A stretch of 5,607 nt of DNA from Rhodoferax sp. (GTDB taxonomy: Bacteria > Pseudomonadota > Gammaproteobacteria > Burkholderiales > Burkholderiaceae_C): contig VERU01000193.1 of the NCBI GenBank assembly GCA_018882485.1, positions 1-5,607 of the forward strand, given 5' to 3'. Position 1 is the stretch's first letter; the number at the start of each line of letters is the position of its first letter. Made by a program: the position numbers and the translations under genes. Positions 1-4,917 of the stretch are shown piece by piece. Under the pieces are notes generated by a model, which was not told where the DNA came from, did not search any database, and saw nothing but the letters and a program-made list of their open reading frames with translations.

Positions 1-527
1 CGCTGCAGCTGCGCTCGGCGCTGGGCTGCGGCACACGCATCGGTCTGGAACTGCCGCTGGCTCCGCCGCCCGCTGCCCCGCCGTCGCCGCTGGCGGTGCT
101 GACCGACCACCGGCCCCTGCCGCAGGGGCGCCACGTGCTGGTGCTGGAAGACGATCCGCTGTCGCGCGAGGCCGTGGCCGGTTTGCTGCAGGCCTGGGGT
201 TTCCGCGTGCGCACGGCCGACAGCCTGGCGGCGGCGCTCAGGGTGTTCGAGGATGTGGGGGTGCCGGACCTGCTGGTCACCGATTTCCAGCTGGCCGAGT
301 GGGTCAACGGCATCGATGCGGTGCGCCAGTTGCGCGCGGCCGCCGGGCGCAAGGTGCCCGCCTGCCTGATCAGCGGCACCAACACGCCCGCCCTGCAGCT
401 TGCGGCGCAGGAGAGTGGCCTGGTGTTGTTGCACAAGCCGGTGCGACCGGCCAAGTTGCGTGCCCTGGTGCGGCGCCTGGTGGCGGGTGCCAGCGCCGAT
501 CAGGACGACGCAGCGCCGCCCCGGTAG
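1..527 (+). CDS. Hybrid sensor histidine kinase, C-terminal part (ATPase end plus receiver domain), 5'-partial
   Basis: The frame is open from the left edge (first full codon at position 3) to the TAG at 525-527, so the gene begins outside the window. The first visible residues, about LRSALGCGTRIGLELPLA, look like the last glycine turn and final beta strand of a histidine kinase HATPase_c domain. A Pro/Ala linker follows (about 60-95), then a CheY-like receiver domain. Receiver residues seen: acidic cluster EDD (codons at 147-155), phospho-acceptor Asp in VTDFQL (282-284), Ser in LISGT (372-374) and the conserved Lys in HKPVRP (435-437). The set is complete, so the receiver should be phosphorylatable. 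By family knowledge it would take phosphate from the kinase core and pass it on or act as an internal switch. The convergent regulator gene next door is the obvious partner, by inference. A GTG at 96 could suggest a stand-alone receiver, but the in-frame ATPase remnant argues against it. Sensor domains and signal are not visible. Confidence 0.87.
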   Translation, partial: LQLRSALGCGTRIGLELPLAPPPAAPPSPLAVLTDHRPLPQGRHVLVLEDDPLSREAVAGLLQAWGFRVRTADSLAAALRVFEDVGVPDLLVTDFQLAEWVNGIDAVRQLRAAAGRKVPACLISGTNTPALQLAAQESGLVLLHKPVRPAKLRALVRRLVAGASADQDDAAPPR

Positions 528-1147
528 CCCAGCCGCGTCGCCACCAGCACGGCCTGGGTGCGCGACTGCACGCCAAAGCAGCGCAGGATGGCCGAGACAT
601 GGTCGCGCGTGGTCTCCTCGGAGATGGCCAGCTCGCGGCTGATGTCCTTGTTGGAGCAGCCGTCCAGCAGCAGCGCCAGCACCTGCTGCTGGCGGCGCGT
701 CAGGGGCAGCGGTTCGCCGGGGGCTGCCCCGGCCGGCCCTGTGGCCAGGTCGGCAGCAGTGCCGTCGGATCGCACCGGCCCGTCGCCGGCCAGCACGGCG
801 CGCAGCACCCGCAGCATGTCCACGCTGCCGCCGCCCTTGTTCACATAGCCGGCAGCACCGGCGGCCAGGGCCCGCAACTCGAGCTGCGGGTCGATGGAGC
901 CCGACAGCATCACCACCGGCAGCTCGGGGTGTTTCTCGCCCAGGCTGTCGAGCGCGTCGATGCCGCGCATATCCGGCAGCTGGTGATCGAGCAGCAGCAT
1001 GTCCAGATCGCTGTGGCGGTCGGCCAGCCAGAAGGCTTCCTGGCAGGTTCCTGCCTCCAGCACCAGCACCGCTTCGTCCAGCCCCTTGAGCACCTGGCGC
1101 AGGCCTTCGCGCACCAGGGCATGGTCATCCACCACCAGAATCTTCAT
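500..1147 (-). CDS. NarL/FixJ-family two-component response regulator with LuxR-type HTH
   Basis: A complete 215-aa protein, the usual size for this family (about 200-220 aa). Residues 1-120 form a receiver domain with acidic pair D7-D8, phospho-acceptor D54 (in LLLDHQLPD), S82 (VMLSGS) and K104 (YVNKGG). A Gly/Ala/Pro-rich linker (about 121-146) leads to a LuxR/GerE DNA-binding domain at about 147-208, recognisable from LTRRQQQVLALLLDG, SNKDISRELAIS and the helix TTRDHVSAIL. By family knowledge it is a cytoplasmic transcription regulator, activated by phosphorylation and usually dimeric. The ATG at 1147 was chosen because the protein then begins MKILVVDDH, the normal receiver start; the frame stays open upstream to a start at 1210, but that adds 21 residues unlike any receiver. 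Its last 28 bp overlap the end of the convergent hybrid kinase gene, which suggests, but does not prove, a cognate pair. Targets are unknown. The helix reads TTRDH where many relatives have TV(K/R)xH. Confidence 0.9.
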   Translation of the reverse strand: MKILVVDDHALVREGLRQVLKGLDEAVLVLEAGTCQEAFWLADRHSDLDMLLLDHQLPDMRGIDALDSLGEKHPELPVVMLSGSIDPQLELRALAAGAAGYVNKGGGSVDMLRVLRAVLAGDGPVRSDGTAADLATGPAGAAPGEPLPLTRRQQQVLALLLDGCSNKDISRELAISEETTRDHVSAILRCFGVQSRTQAVLVATRLGYRGGAASS

Positions 1148-1151
1148 GCCA

Positions 1152-1166
1152 GCCACCCCCCGTGGC
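1152..1166 (-). promoter_or_regulatory. G-rich ribosome-binding region with small hairpin before the response regulator
   Basis: Just upstream of the regulator ATG (1147) the minus strand reads GGGGGGTGGCTGGC, the only Shine-Dalgarno-like purine run there and a poor match to AGGAGG. It sits in a 5-bp inverted repeat, GCCAC (1166-1162) and GTGGC (1156-1152), with a loop of five G. If transcription starts upstream of 1166, the hairpin could affect ribosome access. If it starts at the candidate site near 1161, the left arm would not be transcribed. The structure is seen in the sequence; the function is inference. Confidence 0.3.
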
Positions 1167-1167
1167 C

Positions 1168-1173
1168 ATTGTA
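1168..1173 (-). promoter_or_regulatory. Candidate -10 box for the response regulator gene
   Basis: On the minus strand the hexamer TACAAT matches the sigma-70 -10 consensus at 5 of 6 bases and stands out in very GC-rich surroundings. Its end lies 20 bp before the regulator ATG, so a transcript would start near 1161 with a leader of about 13-14 nt. No good -35 box is present at 16-19 bp spacing (the sequence there is GCACGA-like). The promoter may therefore need an activator, possibly the regulator itself, or the match may be chance. Confidence 0.35.
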
Positions 1174-1248
1174 GGCAGCGCCCGGGCGGATCGTGCCGGC
1201 CGTGACGCACGGGTCCCGGCGGCCAGGCCCTGCAGGCAAAATGAGGCC

Positions 1249-4200
1249 ATGTTTGTACACCTGCGCTCCCATAGCGAATTTTCGGTGGTCGATGGCACCT
1301 GCCGCATCGACGAGCTGGTGGCGGCCGCCGTTGCCGACCGCCAGCCGGCGCTGGCGGTGACCGACCTGGGCAACCTGTTTGGCGCCGTCAAGTTCTACAA
1401 GGAGGCCCGCAAGCGGGGCCTCCAGCCCCTGATCGGGGCCGATGTCTGGCTGGAGGCGGCTTCGGGGGCGGATGCCGCCCCCCCCTCCCGCCTGCTGCTG
1501 CTGGCGCAGGGCCCGCAGGGTTACCTGAACCTGTGCGAGTTGCTGGCCCGGGCCTGGACCCAGGCCGCCGGACGGCTCCAGCCCGGTCTGCGCATGGAGT
1601 GGCTGCTGGAGTTGCACGAGGGCCTGATCGTGCTCTCCGGGGCCCAGGGCGGGGCCATCGGCCAGGCCCTGCTGCAGGGTGAGGAGGCCCGGGCCAGCGA
1701 GCTGGCCTTGCAGCTGGCGGCGGCATTTCCGCATCGCTTTTACCTGGAGCTGCAGCGGGCCGGGCGGCCCGAGGACGAGCCCCATGTGGCCGCCGCCTGC
1801 GCCCTGGCCGCCCGCCTGCGGCTGCCGGTGGTGGCGACGCATCCGGTGCAGTTCATGGCGCCGGATGATTTCGAGGCCCACGAAGCCCGGGTCTGCATCG
1901 CCGAAGGCACCATCCTGGCCGATCCCCGCCGGGCGCGGCGTTTTACGGCGCAGCAGTACTTCAAGTCCGGCGCCGAAATGGCCAGCCTGTTTGCCGATGT
2001 GCCGTCGGCGCTGGCCAACAGCCTGGAGATTGCCCGGCGCTGCAACCTGTCGCTGACACTGGGCAAGCCCCAGTTGCCGGACTTTCCGATTCCCGAAGTC
2101 GATGGTCAGCGCCTCACGCCGCAGGCCTATTTCCGCCATGTGTCGCAGCAGGGGCTGGAGGAGCGCCTGACCCAGCTCTACCCCGATGCCACACAGCGCG
2201 AGGCCGAACGTCCCCGCTACCAGCAACGGCTGGAGTTCGAAATCGACACCATCGTCAAGATGGGCTTTCCCGGGTACTTCCTGATCGTGGGCGATTTCAT
2301 CAACTGGGCCAAGAACAATGGCTGCCCGGTGGGTCCTGGCCGGGGGTCCGGCGCGGGCTCGCTGGTGGCCTACGCGCTCAAGATCACCGACCTGGACCCG
2401 TTGCGCTACAACCTGCTGTTCGAGCGGTTCCTGAACCCCGAGCGGGTGTCCATGCCGGACTTCGACATCGATTTCTGCCAGGGCAACCGCGACCGCGTCA
2501 TCGACTATGTGAAGCAGAAGTACGGGCGCGAGGCGGTCAGCCAGATCGTGACCTTTGGCACGCTGGCCGCCCGCGCGGCGGTGCGCGATGTCGGCCGGGT
2601 GCTGGACATGAGCTACACCTTCTGCGACGGCATCAGCAAGCTGATTCCCAACAAGCCGGGCACCAGCGTGACGCTGCAACTGCCCCCGCCCGACCGCCGC
2701 AAGGACGACAAGACGGTGTACGCCACCGAGGCCGAGCCCCTGCTGGCCGAGCGCGAGCGGCGCGAGGAGGAGGTGCGCACCCTGCTGGAGCTGGCGCGCA
2801 AGGTCGAAGGGCTGACCCGCAACGTCGGCATGCACGCCGGCGGCGTGCTGATCGCGCCGGGTCGGATCACCGATTTCTGCCCGCTGTACCAGCAGCCCGG
2901 CAGCGATTCGGCGGTCAGCCAGTTCGACAAGAACGATGTCGAGGCCATCGGACTGGTCAAGTTCGACTTTCTGGGGCTGGCCACGCTGACCATCCTGGAG
3001 ATGGCCCGCGAACTCATCCGCTCGCGCCATGCGGGCCAGCAGGATTTCTGTTTCGAGACCGTGCCGCTCGACGATGCCCGGGTGTACCAGCTGTTCTCGC
3101 AGGGGCGCACCGAGGCGGTGTTCCAGTTTGAAAGCCGTGGCATGCAGGCCATGCTGCGCGAGGCCCGGCCGACCCGGCTGGAGGACCTGATCGCCCTCAA
3201 CGCCCTGTTCCGGCCCGGCCCGATGGACCTGATTCCCAGCTTCGTGGCGCGCAAGCACGGCCGCGAGGCGGTGGAATACCCCCACCCGCTGGTCGCCGAC
3301 ATGCTGTCCGAGACCTACGGCATCATGGTCTACCAGGAGCAGGTGATGCAGACCGCCCAGATCCTGGGCGGCTATTCGCTGGGCGGGGCCGACATGCTGC
3401 GCCGCGCGATGGGCAAGAAGGACGCCGACGAAATGGCGCGGCACCGCCAGATCTTCCGCGACGGTGCGGCGCGCAACGGCATCGACGAAGCCAAGGCCGA
3501 CGAGGTGTTCGACCTGATGGAGCGCTTCGCCGGGTACGGCTTCAACAAGTCCCACGCGGCCGCCTATTCGCTGCTGGCCTACCACACCGCCTGGCTGAAG
3601 GTGCATTACACGGCCGAGTTCTTCTGCGCCAACATGACCGTGGAAATGGACGACACCGACAAGCTCAAGGTGCTGTTCGAGGACGCGCAGCGCATGGGCA
3701 TGCAGTTCGAGCCCCCCGACGTCAACCGGGGCACGCCCCGCTTCGAGCCGGTGTCCGACCGGGTGATCCGCTACGGGCTGGCGGCCATCAAGGGCACGGG
3801 CGTGCAGGCCATCGAGGCCATCGTGGCCGCGCGCGAGGGCCGCGGCGCGGGCCCGCGGGGCGGCGACCGCCGCGCCTTCAGCAGCCTTTTCGACTTCTGC
3901 GCCCGGGTCGACCGCGCCCGGCTGAACAAGCGCACCGTGGAGGCCCTGGTCAAGGCCGGTGCCTTCGATTCACTGGAGCGCAACCGCGCCGCGCTGCTGG
4001 CCTCCATTGACCTGGCCTTCGACTTCGGGGCTGCCCTGCTGGCCAACGCCAACCAGGGCAGTCTGTTCGACCTGGGCGGCGACGACGACCACGGTGCCAG
4101 CAGCCGGGAGCCGGACCTGCCCGCCGCCACGCCCTGGGGCGTGCGGGAACAACTGGCGCAGGAAAAGACGGCCATCGGTTTTTACCTCTCTGGGCACCTG

Positions 4201-4806
4201 TTCGATGCCGCGGCCAGCGAGGTTCGCCGCTTTGCCCGCCGCCCCATCGCCGACCTCAGCGATACGCGCGAGCCGCAGTTGCTGGCGGGCATCGTGGGCG
4301 ATTTCCGGGTCATCAACGGGCAGCGCGGCAAGCTCGTGCTGTTCCGGCTCGATGACAAGTCCGGGACCATCGACGCCCGGGTGGACGAGGCGCTGGTCAA
4401 TGCGCAGCGGGCGCTGTTCCGCGATGACGAGTTGCTGGTGGTCATGGGCAAGGCGCAGCCCGACCGTTTCGGGGGGGGTGCCCTGCAGCTCACCATCACC
4501 CAGGCCTGGAGCCTGGAGCAGGCGCGCTGCCGCTTTGGCAAGTACCTGCGGGTTCGGGTCAATGGCCATGCGCCGGACGTGGCCCGGCTGTTGCGCGAGT
4601 ATCCGCCGCAGCGCGAAAGCGACGAGCACGGGGAGCGCGAACGCGCACTGGGCCTGCGCCTCTGTGTGCAGCGCGAGGGTCCGAACGGACCGGTCACGGT
4701 CGAATTGCAGCTGGGCGAACAGGCCCGGTTTTTCCCCAGCGATGCGGCGCTGGCTGGCTGGCGGGCCCAGGCCGACCAGGGGCAGGCGGTCGTGGTTTAT
4801 GAATGA
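1249..4806 (+). CDS. dnaE: DNA polymerase III alpha subunit (replicative polymerase)
   Basis: A complete C-family DNA polymerase of 1185 aa (E. coli DnaE is 1160). It synthesises both chromosome strands within the Pol III core with epsilon and theta. Order of parts: N-terminal PHP domain starting FVHLRSHSEFSVVDG; polymerase core with GPGRGSGAGS (residues 362-371) and the catalytic pair D406/D408 in PDFDIDF; third catalytic Asp D573 in KFDFLGL; NVGMHAGGVLIAPG and FRPGPMDLIPSFV; a helix-hairpin-helix region ending near EALVKAGAFDSL; a clamp-binding motif QGSLF (936-940); then an OB-fold (about LLAGIVGDFRV to LQLTITQAW) and a C-terminal tau-binding region. In the PHP domain R6 replaces the first His of the metal-binding HxH and L40 follows D39 where active domains have TDH, as in E. 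coli, so proofreading should come from a separate DnaQ. The ATG at 1249 fits the family N-terminus; an upstream GTG at 1162 in the same frame adds 29 unrelated residues. The ribosome site is weak: GAGG is only 2 nt from the ATG. Confidence 0.97.
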   Translation: MFVHLRSHSEFSVVDGTCRIDELVAAAVADRQPALAVTDLGNLFGAVKFYKEARKRGLQPLIGADVWLEAASGADAAPPSRLLLLAQGPQGYLNLCELLARAWTQAAGRLQPGLRMEWLLELHEGLIVLSGAQGGAIGQALLQGEEARASELALQLAAAFPHRFYLELQRAGRPEDEPHVAAACALAARLRLPVVATHPVQFMAPDDFEAHEARVCIAEGTILADPRRARRFTAQQYFKSGAEMASLFADVPSALANSLEIARRCNLSLTLGKPQLPDFPIPEVDGQRLTPQAYFRHVSQQGLEERLTQLYPDATQREAERPRYQQRLEFEIDTIVKMGFPGYFLIVGDFINWAKNNGCPVGPGRGSGAGSLVAYALKITDLDPLRYNLLFERFLNPERVSMPDFDIDFCQGNRDRVIDYVKQKYGREAVSQIVTFGTLAARAAVRDVGRVLDMSYTFCDGISKLIPNKPGTSVTLQLPPPDRRKDDKTVYATEAEPLLAERERREEEVRTLLELARKVEGLTRNVGMHAGGVLIAPGRITDFCPLYQQPGSDSAVSQFDKNDVEAIGLVKFDFLGLATLTILEMARELIRSRHAGQQDFCFETVPLDDARVYQLFSQGRTEAVFQFESRGMQAMLREARPTRLEDLIALNALFRPGPMDLIPSFVARKHGREAVEYPHPLVADMLSETYGIMVYQEQVMQTAQILGGYSLGGADMLRRAMGKKDADEMARHRQIFRDGAARNGIDEAKADEVFDLMERFAGYGFNKSHAAAYSLLAYHTAWLKVHYTAEFFCANMTVEMDDTDKLKVLFEDAQRMGMQFEPPDVNRGTPRFEPVSDRVIRYGLAAIKGTGVQAIEAIVAAREGRGAGPRGGDRRAFSSLFDFCARVDRARLNKRTVEALVKAGAFDSLERNRAALLASIDLAFDFGAALLANANQGSLFDLGGDDDHGASSREPDLPAATPWGVREQLAQEKTAIGFYLSGHLFDAAASEVRRFARRPIADLSDTREPQLLAGIVGDFRVINGQRGKLVLFRLDDKSGTIDARVDEALVNAQRALFRDDELLVVMGKAQPDRFGGGALQLTITQAWSLEQARCRFGKYLRVRVNGHAPDVARLLREYPPQRESDEHGERERALGLRLCVQREGPNGPVTVELQLGEQARFFPSDAALAGWRAQADQGQAVVVYE

Positions 4807-4833
4807 AATCGGGCTCCAGGCCCCGTATTCATT
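4802..4833. repeat. Imperfect inverted repeat overlapping the dnaE stop codon
   Basis: The outer arms AATGAA (4802-4807) and TTCATT (4828-4833) are perfect reverse complements. Inside them GGGC (4811-4814) pairs with GCCC (4820-4823) around the loop TCCAG. The TGA stop of dnaE (4804-4806) lies in the left arm. No T-run follows, so it is not a textbook intrinsic terminator. It could be the first half of a short dispersed palindromic intergenic element together with the next hairpin. Confidence 0.45.
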
Positions 4834-4842
4834 GGGTTTATA

Positions 4843-4859
4843 GCTATTTAATTAATAGC
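4843..4859. repeat. AT-rich palindrome GCTATT-N5-AATAGC
   Basis: A perfect 6-bp inverted repeat, GCTATT (4843-4848) and AATAGC (4854-4859), with a 5-base loop TAATT. It forms the core of the only clearly AT-rich patch in the window (about 4826-4865). I associate TAGCTATT/AATAGC palindromes after genes with dispersed intergenic repeats in Comamonadaceae. That link is from memory and unverified. Confidence 0.5.
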
Positions 4860-4872
4860 ATTTCGCTGAAGG

Positions 4873-4896
4873 GCGCGCCCGACTCACCGGGCGCGC
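4873..4896. terminator. Strong GC hairpin between convergent dnaE and tolA, probable bidirectional terminator
   Basis: A perfect 9-bp stem, GCGCGCCCG (4873-4881) and CGGGCGCGC (4888-4896), closes a 6-base loop ACTCAC. It is the most stable-looking hairpin in the window outside genes. It lies 66 bp after the dnaE stop and 21 bp after the tolA stop, where both transcription units should end. No U-tract follows on either strand, so efficient intrinsic termination is not assured. It may act with the neighbouring palindromes, with Rho, or as an mRNA 3'-end stabiliser. The left arm includes the 10-bp palindrome GGGCGCGCCC (4871-4880). Confidence 0.55.
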
Positions 4897-4917
4897 AGGG
4901 CGATTGCCGCGCGGGCG

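Larger units (their letters stand above)
1148..1248. other. Divergent intergenic region between the response regulator gene and dnaE
   Basis: This 101-bp stretch separates two start codons facing away from each other, so it should contain leader and promoter sequences for both. For the leftward gene there is a candidate TACAAT box. For dnaE I see no convincing -35/-10 pair; the most AT-rich bases (GGCAAAATGA, 1235-1244) are too close to the ATG to be its promoter. dnaE transcription may start inside the regulator gene region or use a poorly conserved promoter. Confidence 0.5.

Noticed and set aside
96..527. A stand-alone single-domain receiver protein starting at GTG 96
   Set aside because: The same frame is open to the left edge and carries the end of a histidine kinase ATPase domain, so the receiver is part of a hybrid kinase.
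299..1174. A 291-codon plus-strand frame across the kinase end and the response regulator
   Set aside because: It is antisense to a clear response regulator and out of frame with the kinase; its product is Gln/His/Ala-rich with no domain.
1148..1210. An extended response regulator start at 1210 (21 extra residues)
   Set aside because: Receiver domains normally start within a few residues of the first beta strand, as MKILVVDDH does at 1147.
1162..1248. An extended dnaE start at GTG 1162 (29 extra residues)
   Set aside because: The extra residues are Arg/Ala-rich and do not resemble the family; the protein family begins close to FVHLRxHS, which fits the ATG at 1249.
1252..1380. Loss of metal-binding residues in the DnaE PHP domain (R6 for His, L40 for His) as evidence of an unusual polymerase
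   Set aside because: E. coli DnaE shows the same kind of loss; it is normal for proteobacterial alpha subunits that use a separate proofreading subunit.
1144..3606. An 820-codon open frame on the minus strand, antisense to the first two thirds of dnaE
   Set aside because: It lies wholly opposite a strongly conserved polymerase gene, and its product is His/Gln/Leu/Gly-rich without any recognisable domain, the expected shadow of a high-GC gene with few stops in that frame.
3959..4843. A 294-codon plus-strand frame inside the dnaE 3' end
   Set aside because: It is the +1-shifted shadow of dnaE, with a Trp/Arg/Ser/Pro-rich product typical of such shadows.
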